Assembly (NCBI RefSeq): GCF_900102215.1 | Contig: NZ_FNBG01000015.1 | Span: 55,206-119,205 of the forward strand | Direction: 5' to 3' | Length of the DNA stretch: 64,000 bases | Source: Fontibacillus panacisegetis | GTDB taxonomy: Bacteria > Bacillota > Bacilli > Paenibacillales > Paenibacillaceae | In this document: positions 6,993-14,164 of the stretch, one piece after another | Layout of the letters: every line of letters starts with the position of its first letter | Numbering within the stretch: position 1 is the stretch's first letter | The notes under the pieces: generated by a model | What the model was told of the DNA's origin: nothing | What the model saw: the letters and a program-made list of their open reading frames with translations, nothing else | The model's database searches: none | Program-made: the position numbers and the translations under genes

Positions 6993-7625
6993 CTACCGTT
7001 CCTGCATAAATCCGAAATAAGACTTGTCTGACTCAAGCAATTCAAGTGTCAGGCGGGTGATTACAGGATCGAACTGGATGGCGCTGTTCCGCCATAGCTC
7101 CTGTCTGACATGTTCCAATGTCAAACTTTTACGGTATGGACGCACGCACATCATGGCGTCAAAGGCATCGGCCACAGAGCAGATGCGAGCCAATAAAGGA
7201 ATATCCTGCTCCTTCAATCCATGGGGATAACCTTGCCCATCCCAACGCTCGTGATGGTGAAGAATCACTTCGATGACCGATTCATCAAACTCGGATATGC
7301 TATGTAAAAGGTCGGCGCCTACCTGCGGATGGAGTTTGATGATTCTCCATTGGTGCGGGGTAAGGGGCGCAGCCTGTTCCAGCACATCCAAAGGCAGCAT
7401 GATTTTACCCAGATCGTGAAGAAAACAGCCGCGCAGCAAGTTTTCTTTTTCACATGCCTTCAGATTCATTTCGGTAGCTATACGTTCTGCCAGCATAGCT
7501 ACGCGTATACTATGCTGATAGACTTCAGGACGTTTTTCGCGCATAAAGTCGATCAACTGAATCAGTGATGTTGAATCTTGCTGTATCATTGCATGAGTAT
7601 CCATAAATTTATGCAAGGAGCTCAT
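6993..7625 (-). CDS. HD-GYP domain protein (probable c-di-GMP phosphodiesterase)
   Basis: A 210-residue protein that is almost a bare HD-GYP domain. HD dyad at H70-D71 (FLHDLGK), HHHERWDGQGYP at 123-134 with the GYP signature, and the usual ICSVADAFDAMM segment. Family members hydrolyse cyclic di-GMP, using a metal centre held by these residues. No receiver, PAS or membrane part, so it is a cytosolic stand-alone enzyme. The ATG follows AAGGAGAG. Upstream is a 99-base structured leader and then the left repeat of the recombinase element, which may hold or move its promoter. Confidence 0.9.
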   Translation of the reverse strand: MSSLHKFMDTHAMIQQDSTSLIQLIDFMREKRPEVYQHSIRVAMLAERIATEMNLKACEKENLLRGCFLHDLGKIMLPLDVLEQAAPLTPHQWRIIKLHPQVGADLLHSISEFDESVIEVILHHHERWDGQGYPHGLKEQDIPLLARICSVADAFDAMMCVRPYRKSLTLEHVRQELWRNSAIQFDPVITRLTLELLESDKSYFGFMQER

Positions 7626-7682
7626 GGTGTTCTCTCCTTTTTTTGTGACATACTAGAAAACAGAAGCCATTTCAGTTAAGGT

Positions 7683-7781
7683 GTTGACCTTGGCGAAAAG
7701 CCCTCCTTTCCTTATAAGACATAACCTCCGGCAGCCCTGTGAATGTCTTTTCTCTTGCGGCTGGTCTAAGGGCCAGTCAAC
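7683..7781 (-). promoter_or_regulatory. Structured leader RNA candidate upstream of the HD-GYP gene
   Basis: Nested pairings: 7683-7694 with 7772-7781 (GTTGAC-CTTGGC against GCCA-GTCAAC), 7710-7714 with 7767-7771 (CCTTA/TAAGG) and 7716-7722 with 7743-7749 (AAGACAT/ATGTCTT), enclosing a GC-rich apex. It ends about 58 bases before the HD-GYP start. I compared it with c-di-GMP-I and -II riboswitch signatures and found no match (only a CACAGGGC resemblance). Could be a new class of cis-regulatory RNA or a protein-binding leader. Confidence 0.4.
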
Positions 7782-7792
7782 AAAGGTCACGT

Positions 7793-7821
7793 CAGGTCGT
7801 ATAATGATAATTATCCGACAA
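7793..7821 (+). repeat. 29-bp inverted repeat, left copy, of the recombinase element
   Basis: Reads CAGGTCGTATAAT-GATA-ATTATCCGACAA. It is the exact reverse complement of 8900-8928. Within the copy the two 11-bp arms are themselves a near palindrome (9 of 11 match) around a 4-bp asymmetric centre, which is how tyrosine recombinase core sites look. A TATAAT at 7800-7805 with TCAACA 17 bases upstream could act as a promoter pointing into the element. Confidence 0.75.
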
Positions 7822-7910
7822 AAGACATAGGTAAAAATATAGAAAAAAAGATAGGATTTCGGAGTGTTTAATCAAATTATAGGCCAAATTGCACGCTTTT
7901 GCATAGTGTA

Positions 7911-8879
7911 TTAGTAAATAATTTCCTTTAAGCAGTCCTGTACATAATCCGGAGCTGCTTTTTTCATTTGCTCTACAGTATGCAAATATCGCTGAGTCGT
8001 GTTGATATGCGCGTGTCCTAACGTTTCCTGCACTTGCTGAAGTGAAGCTCCTCCCAGCAAGGCCAAAGTTGCATTGGTATGCCGCAGCCAGTGGGGCGTT
8101 AGCTTTTTCGTAATCCCACTTCTTTCTCCGGCTTTACGTATTATGCGTTCAATTTGTCTAGTAGAAATAGGAAACAGTCTAAGCGTACCAGGCGGTTCCA
8201 TACCCCCGGAAAGACTCCTCGCATATTCGGCAAATATTTCCCATAAATGCTGGGGGACCTTTACTTCTCTCGTTCTTCCTCCTTTTGTATAATGAAGCGT
8301 CAGCCAAACACTCGATTCCAACGGATCTGTGTGGAAGTCTTTCCAGTATATAGAGTTCAATTCAGACACTCGCAAACCAAGCAATACTAACGACAGCCCC
8401 ATCAAATAATTCCTTTGACTCTGCTGCTGCAGATCCTTAATCAACAACCCTACTTCCTTTTTGGTTAAAAAATTCCGATGGCTAGTCACCTGAATCACCG
8501 GCAAGCGTACACTCGATGTGGGGTTCCTTTCAAAAAAGCCTACGTTGCTGTCACTCCCCCACTTATACAACGATTTCAGCGGGGCAATGAAAGCGGCGAT
8601 GCTGGCCGGCGACAATGCGCGCTTGGAAGTGAATTTCTCCCGCTGCTGAAGGTACATTTTAAAGGCCTCAATCTCTCTCCATGTTACCGAATCAAGCTTC
8701 TTGAACTCGATAAACTCCCGAAAGCAATGAATAGCCCTCAAGTAGCTTCTCCTCGTATTATCTGCTGTACAACAGGTGCTTACAAACATGTTCACGATTT
8801 TATCGTCACTATAGATATTCGAACTTGTGTGCAGCAAGGTTAACTGGTTAGTAAGATTCTTGTTGCTAATGGTAGACAT
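7911..8879 (-). CDS. Tyrosine recombinase, framed by its own inverted repeats
   Basis: A 322-residue XerC/D-like integrase. The N-terminal SAM-like core-binding domain covers about 25-115. All catalytic residues are visible: R170 (LGLRVSELN), K199 (TKGGRTRE), H263/R266 (HWLRH), H289 (LGHAHI) and nucleophile Y298 (TQRYLH). The ATG has GGGAGG eight bases upstream. Perfect 29-bp inverted repeats lie 90 bases after its stop and 21 bases before its start, and no other gene lies between them. The arrangement suggests that it inverts its own gene, although a short transposon-like or dif-like relic cannot be excluded. Confidence 0.9.
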   Translation of the reverse strand: MSTISNKNLTNQLTLLHTSSNIYSDDKIVNMFVSTCCTADNTRRSYLRAIHCFREFIEFKKLDSVTWREIEAFKMYLQQREKFTSKRALSPASIAAFIAPLKSLYKWGSDSNVGFFERNPTSSVRLPVIQVTSHRNFLTKKEVGLLIKDLQQQSQRNYLMGLSLVLLGLRVSELNSIYWKDFHTDPLESSVWLTLHYTKGGRTREVKVPQHLWEIFAEYARSLSGGMEPPGTLRLFPISTRQIERIIRKAGERSGITKKLTPHWLRHTNATLALLGGASLQQVQETLGHAHINTTQRYLHTVEQMKKAAPDYVQDCLKEIIY

Positions 8880-8899
8880 TCATCCATCCTCCCCAAATA

Positions 8900-8928
8900 T
8901 TGTCGGATAATTATCATTATACGACCTG
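8900..8928 (-). repeat. 29-bp inverted repeat, right copy, of the recombinase element
   Basis: Exact reverse complement of 7793-7821. It lies between the recombinase ribosome site and any upstream promoter, so a -10 (TATAAT on the minus strand, 8921-8916) falls inside it; the matching -35 region is poor in the present orientation. Confidence 0.75.
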
Positions 8929-9112
8929 CTTTATTATTATTACTATTGTGGGCTGCTTTGTCATACTGTATGCAGCTTATTGCTTAAGTTATTTATTACC
9001 CATTTCACCTTGAGTTCATCATGATATATTGTTCTATGTACATATTTGAGGAGCCGTCCGAGAAGTGGTTGCAATTGTTCTTCGTAATTGATTTACCAGC
9101 AGCGTTTTTTGC

Positions 9113-9154
9113 CAAGCGAGTTCAGGGTTATCCCATGGGCTCGCTTGTTTTTTT
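9113..9154 (+). terminator. Intrinsic terminator in the 8.9-9.4 kb intergenic region
   Basis: CAAGCGAG paired with CTCGCTTG around a 19-base loop, followed by TTTTTTT. Rightward. It would end any transcript coming out of the recombinase element if that were flipped. The rest of 8929-9394 holds no gene that I can support. Confidence 0.6.
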
Positions 9155-9415
9155 GAGGGATTTTCATTTGAATAAAATAACGGTTCACAGCTTGATCAAA
9201 AACTCCGATTTCTTTTGGTTTAGAAATGCGATACTATCACCGACACTCCCGATGGTAATTTATTTCATTAATAGTGCTTAATTTCTCCCTCATCTAATTC
9301 CACTTTATAGTAGAATGTAACTATAGCTAATAGAGACTTATACCTAATGGAAACTTGTTTGTAAGGACCGTGAATTGGCAAATGGAGAAACATATTGGCG
9401 GAGAAAGAGGGATGT

Positions 9416-10087
9416 TGTTTGGAAGCAAGGTATTGTTCTTCATGCGGACAGCGTGCAAGTATGACAGCACGCTTTTGTGAAAGTTGTGGTAGGTCTTTAG
9501 AGCAGCAAGCAAATCAGCAGCAAGCACATCGACAGCAGACATATCAGCAGCAAGCAAATCAACAAGTAAATCACCAGCAAGCTTACCAGCAACGAGTATA
9601 TCAATATCAAGCTCCTGCATGGCCAAATCAGCAATCAAACCCTTATGATGTACCAGAGGAAGAATGGTTAAGGTTATTTTCCCACAGCGTTAAATATGTT
9701 GAAAAATGGCATAAAAATTCAAAATGGAATTGGCCGTCCTTTCTTTTTTTTCCTCTATGGTCTGGTTATCGAAAAATGTATGCTGAGTGTGCGTTATACA
9801 TAGGAGCCATTGTCATGCTGGTCTTTTTTGAACTACTGCTTGACCACTCACTTCGGGGTGTCTCTATAGGAATCGCTATTTCAAATGGGATCTTAGGAAA
9901 TAAAATATATTATCGCAAAGCAAAAAAAGAGATTGATCATATCCTTCTTTTACATGGAGATCCGGAAATTCGCCGTACCTTAATTCAACAAAAAGGTGGA
10001 ACCTCGGGTTGGGGCATTGTCTATGGAATTGTTATGATTCTAATTGGAGCCTTTTTGCAGGTTTTTTTGGCAGCAATATTATCTTGA
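9416..10087 (+). CDS. Zinc-ribbon membrane protein with Gln-rich linker (DUF2628-like)
   Basis: The N-terminus carries a double CxxC zinc ribbon (YCSSCGQ ... RFCESCG), followed by a striking glutamine-rich tract of QQAxQQ repeats (roughly residues 27-70), then a conserved membrane region with about three hydrophobic helices and a KNSKWNWPSFLFFPLWSGYR motif typical of DUF2628-type proteins. No ATG is available in this frame. TTG at 9416 gives MEARYCSSCGQ, as is usual in the family; TTG at 9395 is the alternative. It stands alone and has its own terminator. Function unknown, presumably membrane-associated. Confidence 0.75.
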   Translation, partial: CLEARYCSSCGQRASMTARFCESCGRSLEQQANQQQAHRQQTYQQQANQQVNHQQAYQQRVYQYQAPAWPNQQSNPYDVPEEEWLRLFSHSVKYVEKWHKNSKWNWPSFLFFPLWSGYRKMYAECALYIGAIVMLVFFELLLDHSLRGVSIGIAISNGILGNKIYYRKAKKEIDHILLLHGDPEIRRTLIQQKGGTSGWGIVYGIVMILIGAFLQVFLAAILS

Positions 10088-10127
10088 ACGTTGGTAATAC
10101 ATACAGAATATAAAATGCAGGAAGGGG

Positions 10128-10151
10128 CAGCTCTCAGTAGAGGGCTGTTTT
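10128..10151 (+). terminator. Intrinsic terminator after the zinc-ribbon gene
   Basis: CAGCTCTC-AGTA-GAGGGCTG with one G-U pair, then TTTT. Confidence 0.6.
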
Positions 10152-10231
10152 CCATTTATTTGGCCTGAACTAACTGTCCCTTTTCCCGCTGCTGAAGTGT
10201 TATATAGTAGATAGAGAGGAGGAGCAGCTTA

Positions 10232-10804
10232 GTGGATTTTGTGGAAAAATATGTTAAGGAAGTCAAAGCGGGAGAAATTAGTAAGTATGTACATATCGTT
10301 GAAGCATTCCAGGCTCCGTTGTACCGATATTGCACCCGTATGCTGGGGGACCGGCAGGAGGCGGAGGATGCGGTGCAGGACATTTTGGTGAAAGGGTACG
10401 AAAAAATAGGAATGTATGAACCGACCGTCAGCTTTTCATCCTGGTTGTATAAGATTGCACATTACCACTGTCTGAATCTGCTGCGTAGGCGTAGCGTACA
10501 GCGTAAATTCCAAAACTGGTTCCGGCAGGATACGGTAACAGAGAGCGCGGAGCAGACGATGATAAGCCGATTATTCGGCGAGCCGTTGTCTTCCACCATA
10601 CGGAGCTTGAGTTCGGAGGAGCGCAGTTTGTTGATATTACGGGTGCTCGAGGAGAAGTCTTTTGCCGAGATTGGGGAAATTTCAGGGAAAAGCACGGAAG
10701 CGGTAAAGAAAAAATACGGGCGATTGAAGCTGAAGCTGCAGAAGCTGATGAAGCGGAAGGGAGGGGCGGGCTATGCTGAAGGCCAAAGTTACACTTCAAG
10801 ATGA
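10232..10804 (+). CDS. ECF-type RNA polymerase sigma factor
   Basis: A 190-residue sigma-70 family ECF factor. Region 2 covers about 25-90 (YRYCTRMLGDRQEAEDAVQD, then FSSWLYKIAHYHCLNLLRRR) and region 4 about 120-175 (LSSEERSLLILRVLEEKSFA, then EIGEISGKSTEAVKKKYGR). GTG start with GAGGAGG upstream. The 3' end overlaps the next gene by 32 bases, so the two are coupled. Family role: directs polymerase to a small regulon when its membrane-bound antagonist releases it. The antagonist is probably the next gene. Confidence 0.9.
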   Translation: MDFVEKYVKEVKAGEISKYVHIVEAFQAPLYRYCTRMLGDRQEAEDAVQDILVKGYEKIGMYEPTVSFSSWLYKIAHYHCLNLLRRRSVQRKFQNWFRQDTVTESAEQTMISRLFGEPLSSTIRSLSSEERSLLILRVLEEKSFAEIGEISGKSTEAVKKKYGRLKLKLQKLMKRKGGAGYAEGQSYTSR

Positions 10805-11777
10805 AACGCTAAAGGAACTTATGATCAAGGAAGAGCCGAAGACTATCGATGTGCGACTAAATGTGATGGAACGGGTTCGGGAAATTCATGAACGGCGCAG
10901 CGGCCAAAAAACGGTCAGGCACCGGGCCGGAGCCATTGTAACAATCAGCTGTCTGATTATTGTGCTGACCTCCCTGACTGGTTATGCGGCTTCCCGGTAT
11001 GTGCAAATTTTGAACTCCAAAGGTGAAGTAATTGTTGAGACGAAGGAAATTAGAGAAGATAAGTATACTCCACATGCCAAGACGCACCATAAGCTGCTGT
11101 CTGAGTATAGAGAACGCATCCAAGACCAGCTCAAACCGGGCGAGTTGGTGGCTTACTACGTCCATGATGATACGCTGAATGCTTATAACCAAGGCAATAA
11201 GGTTAAAACCGAGTTTAAACCGATTGTGTACAGCAGTTACACGGAATTGAGGAAGCAGCTTGAAATTAAATCCGGACCGCTGCTGTCTGAGCCCAAGTAT
11301 TTGCCTCAAGGGTACTCATTTGCAGAAGGAAAATTATTTGCCAGTGTAACAGACGGTGAGGCCAGTTTGGAAAATCTGAAGAAGCTGGAGCCAGAGTTTA
11401 TCCAAATGGCTGAATCCTCTACTAGTGGTGCTAAATTATTCATCAAGCCGTTGACCTGGAGTAAAGCGGGAAGTGCTAAGGTGATCTATAGTAACGGAAA
11501 GGATACCATTGATATTATCACTTATAAGCGTAAGAAACATCCATCCACGGTAATAACGAAGCATCCAAAGGGAGTATCGGTCGAGAAGCTGACGTTAGGC
11601 GGACAGGAGATGGTTTATATAGAGGCAGAGAACGCAGAGGCTGATACTGTTTTTTATAAGCACAAATTGGAATGGCTTGATGAGAAGGCGGAGATTTTTT
11701 ATTCTGTGTTCGATAATCCGGAAAGTACTCTGTCCAAGTCTGAATTTATCCGTATTGTGGGCAGCATGGTGAAATAA
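10773..11777 (+). CDS. Putative anti-sigma factor, DUF4367-type membrane protein
   Basis: 334 residues: a cytosolic N-terminus of about 48 residues, a single membrane segment near 49-71 (GAIVTISCLIIVLTSLTGYA), then a large outside domain that includes the DUF4367 pattern (LLSEPKYLPQGYSFAEGKLF). This topology and the overlap with the sigma gene are typical of anti-sigma factors, although no zinc-binding ZAS motif is seen in the N-terminus. The ATG at 10773 has GGGAGG upstream. The related product at 11871 probably shares its ligand or partner. Anti-sigma role is inferred from context. Confidence 0.75.
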   Translation: MLKAKVTLQDETLKELMIKEEPKTIDVRLNVMERVREIHERRSGQKTVRHRAGAIVTISCLIIVLTSLTGYAASRYVQILNSKGEVIVETKEIREDKYTPHAKTHHKLLSEYRERIQDQLKPGELVAYYVHDDTLNAYNQGNKVKTEFKPIVYSSYTELRKQLEIKSGPLLSEPKYLPQGYSFAEGKLFASVTDGEASLENLKKLEPEFIQMAESSTSGAKLFIKPLTWSKAGSAKVIYSNGKDTIDIITYKRKKHPSTVITKHPKGVSVEKLTLGGQEMVYIEAENAEADTVFYKHKLEWLDEKAEIFYSVFDNPESTLSKSEFIRIVGSMVK

Positions 11778-11870
11778 CTTCATTCAGAGGTGTCCCTTTT
11801 CAAGAGGTTCAGGGGTTATAAAAGTAAACAAAACCACAAGCGCCTATATGGCCGAAAGGAGATTCAACCT

Positions 11871-12647
11871 ATGACCCCTACGAAAAAAACAATCATTGCC
11901 GCTGCCAGCATCCTGCTGGCATTGAGCTCAGCTAGCGGTTTTACTGTGGATGCTGCCGCAGCACCGCAGAAACAGTCAAAGACACAGTCGGCTTCTAACA
12001 AGAACATTGTTGAACGTCAGAAGAAAGAGGCTATGGCCATTCATTCCAAAGAGAAAAAGCCGGGCGATTTAACCGTGCTGTATAATGGGACTGACCATTC
12101 GCTGTCTTTTAGCTTTCTCGCTATAACCAGTGCAGATTATGATGAATATTCGAAGTTGTTGTCCAAACACAACGCGCCAGAATTAGCACAGCCGGAATGG
12201 CTTCCGGAAGGGTATGCTTTTCAATCTGGTGAAATCGTGCCTCCATACTACTTTTTCCTTAGCGAGCCGTATCAAAAAATGTTGAAGGAACTCAAAGCGG
12301 AGGCGGAGGGGAAAAAATATTACGCTAAAAAACTGAAATGGAGCGAAGCCGGGGAAGCTGTGCTTGTCTTCTCCAAAGACTCGGACATCATCCGTATCAG
12401 TGCCAAAAGAATGCATCCACTCATTACTGAAGTTACGAAGGTAGCGGGAAAGGGCGAGAAATTTGAGAAGCTGAGCATTGACGGAATCGAAGCCATATAC
12501 ACCACGAATTCCAATGCCCTTTACGCAATAAATCTGACTTGGGAGGATGTGGATAACAATCTGGAGTACACTATTTCAACCTATAAAAAGAGTCCGTTGT
12601 CGAAGGAAGATCTTGTAGCGATTGCGGAAAGCATTATGCAGGAGTGA
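11871..12647 (+). CDS. Secreted DUF4367-like protein, third gene of the sigma operon
   Basis: 258 residues with a signal peptide (MTPTKKTIIAAASILLALSS, cleavage likely after VDAAAA) and an outside domain that parallels the C-terminus of the previous protein (PEWLPEGYAFQSGEIVPPYY; KRMHPLITEVTKVAGKGEKF). The AAAGGAG site selects the ATG at 11871; a GTG at 11790 is less likely. It looks like a duplicate of the anti-sigma sensory domain without the membrane anchor, and could act as an extracellular co-sensor. Role is inferred. Confidence 0.75.
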   Translation: MTPTKKTIIAAASILLALSSASGFTVDAAAAPQKQSKTQSASNKNIVERQKKEAMAIHSKEKKPGDLTVLYNGTDHSLSFSFLAITSADYDEYSKLLSKHNAPELAQPEWLPEGYAFQSGEIVPPYYFFLSEPYQKMLKELKAEAEGKKYYAKKLKWSEAGEAVLVFSKDSDIIRISAKRMHPLITEVTKVAGKGEKFEKLSIDGIEAIYTTNSNALYAINLTWEDVDNNLEYTISTYKKSPLSKEDLVAIAESIMQE

Positions 12648-12707
12648 GAGCGGGAATTATAGCATGATTCCAAGAGGCTATCCTTAAAAGTAGGATGATG
12701 TGGACTT

Positions 12708-12787
12708 CCTGAAATTGTTGCAAATGTGCAGGCTTTATTTATGTAAAGCCTCTAAATGCCCTAAATTGTTGCAAATGTGCAGGCTTT
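12708..12787 (+). repeat. Pair of 29-bp direct repeats, 51 bp apart
   Basis: Units at 12708-12736 and 12759-12787 share AAATTGTTGCAAATGTGCAG followed by GCTTT. The core TGCAAATGTGCA is near palindromic. The same unit, in inverse orientation and again with 51-bp spacing, lies at 59806-59883. No gene overlaps it. Confidence 0.75.
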
Positions 12788-12820
12788 CTCTAAGAATTCT
12801 CTTCAAACTAGTCTATTCTG

Positions 12821-12854
12821 AACCATATTCCTGCATTTTTGCAGGAATATGGTT
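12821..12854 (+). terminator. Perfect 15-bp hairpin, repeat-like
   Basis: AACCATATTCCTGCA, loop TTTT, TGCAGGAATATGGTT. The CTGCA-n4-TGCAG centre links it to the repeat family at 12708 and 59806. It lies between the sigma operon and the minus-strand gerA operon and may end transcripts from either side, although no long U-tract follows. Confidence 0.45.
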
Positions 12855-12941
12855 TATCCTTTCATGGCTACTTTAATAAAACTGCATTTTTGCATTTTTT
12901 CCTGATAGCTTGCCTTTCCACTGCTAAAAAGATCGCCCCTC

Positions 12942-12962
12942 AAAGTTATTTTAGATAACTTT
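12942..12962 (-). terminator. Weak hairpin downstream of the minus gerA operon
   Basis: AAAGTTAT paired with ATAACTTT around 5 bases, 71 bases beyond the GerAB-like stop codon. The following U-tract is short. The rest of 12648-13033 holds only the repeats listed. Confidence 0.35.
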
Positions 12963-13033
12963 TGGGACAGCTTCTTTCTTTGGTGTGTACTAACTATCGA
13001 AGACAAGCTAGTGAGAAATATCTGATAATCATA

Positions 13034-14137
13034 TCACCCCTTCTGCGCTGAACGTCCGGACACCTGTCTGATCTTTCCAACAATCAACAACAGCAGAGGC
13101 AGGCCGAGCATATTGACCGGAAGTGCAATGGGAATCCAATAGTTGAACAAGTAATTGGAGATCGCTTCGGTTACATTCTGCGGAATGAAAGCGAAGATCA
13201 GCACTATAGGGGCAATGAACCAGATCATGATGCGCCAGTTTTTTATGTTCAGATATTGTGCTGTACCGTAGCTCGTGATGAATAAATAAACGGCGAGTTT
13301 GACGAATACGCTGGCGACCCAGACGACGATCGGCAGCGGGTCGAGATTTTCGATGAAGCCGAACAGCGATATTTTCCGCGACATTTCGAAAAAGGGATAC
13401 CACATTTTAGGGGTGATCGGTACCCCCATTGTCGCTATCGCCATCGTCATGGCGAGCAGGACGAGGCTAGAGGCCGTAATAACGGCGGCGAAAGCGTATT
13501 TTCCACCCTTGCGCGGTTTGATCAGAAACGGGGCAAGCATTAGATATTCCACGGAGTGACCGAGATAGGAGGCCGGGGCAAGCGATCCCTTAAATATTGC
13601 CGACAAGCCGCTATCGGCATAGACGGGAAGCAGGAGATGCAGGTCTACGTTGTTAACGCTGGCGAGCAGGGTCAGCAGCACCATGATGATAACGATTGGC
13701 CCGAGAATCTCGCTGCAGCGAGCGATGGACTCGATCCCTCCCGAATAAGTCGAATAGGTGATCAAGCTTAGCATGATCAGCATAATTGCCCACTTCGGTG
13801 TCTGGGGCAGAATCATAATATGGATGACGTCGTTAAACTGCCGCAAAACGATCGGGAGGATGGTAAACCATTGGATAAAATAGACGAGCATAACCACGCT
13901 GCCAAGCCATTTTCCCAGAATGGTTCGGGACAGCTGAACCAAATTCTGGTCTGGATGAAGCAGTGACGTTTGTGTAGTGAAAAAGGTAATCAGCAGTGTG
14001 ATACAGCTGGCTACGATTACAGACATCCATATATCCTGTTTGGCTGAGGTCACGCTGGGGGTCAACGTCATGACAAGGGTCATTCCCATACTCATCAGAG
14101 TAATTAACCAGAAAACCTGCATCCCGGTGATTTTCAT
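13034..14137 (-). CDS. Spore germination permease, GerAB family
   Basis: A 367-residue integral membrane protein with about ten helices, of the APC-superfamily GerAB/spore germination permease family. In the GerA receptor complex the B subunit binds the germinant in the spore inner membrane. ATG at 14137 has GAGGATGG upstream; an earlier in-frame ATG at 14146 lies inside that site. It is the last gene of the operon GerAA-GerAC-GerAB here, 27 bases after GerAC, which is a shuffled order compared with the A-B-C order of the second operon in the window. Confidence 0.9.
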   Translation of the reverse strand: MKITGMQVFWLITLMSMGMTLVMTLTPSVTSAKQDIWMSVIVASCITLLITFFTTQTSLLHPDQNLVQLSRTILGKWLGSVVMLVYFIQWFTILPIVLRQFNDVIHIMILPQTPKWAIMLIMLSLITYSTYSGGIESIARCSEILGPIVIIMVLLTLLASVNNVDLHLLLPVYADSGLSAIFKGSLAPASYLGHSVEYLMLAPFLIKPRKGGKYAFAAVITASSLVLLAMTMAIATMGVPITPKMWYPFFEMSRKISLFGFIENLDPLPIVVWVASVFVKLAVYLFITSYGTAQYLNIKNWRIMIWFIAPIVLIFAFIPQNVTEAISNYLFNYWIPIALPVNMLGLPLLLLIVGKIRQVSGRSAQKG

Positions 14138-14164
14138 TTCTACCATCCTCGATTCGTTCGTTTG

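Noticed and set aside
7683..7781. Known c-di-GMP riboswitch upstream of the HD-GYP gene
   Set aside because: Only CACAGGGC resembles the class I motif; the tetraloop/receptor and the second helix pattern are missing, so I list it only as an unclassified structured leader.
7793..8928. Classical transposon with terminal inverted repeats
   Set aside because: The repeats are perfect and have the arm-centre-arm form of a recombinase core site, no target duplication is visible beyond them, and the enzyme is a tyrosine recombinase. Not fully excluded.
9021..9281. 86-codon plus-strand ORF between the recombinase and zinc-ribbon genes
   Set aside because: No ribosome site, no domain, and it contains the terminator 9113-9154.
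12821..12854. CRISPR-like repeats near 12.7 kb
   Set aside because: Only two units 51 bp apart plus one hairpin, no spacer-repeat regularity and no cas genes.
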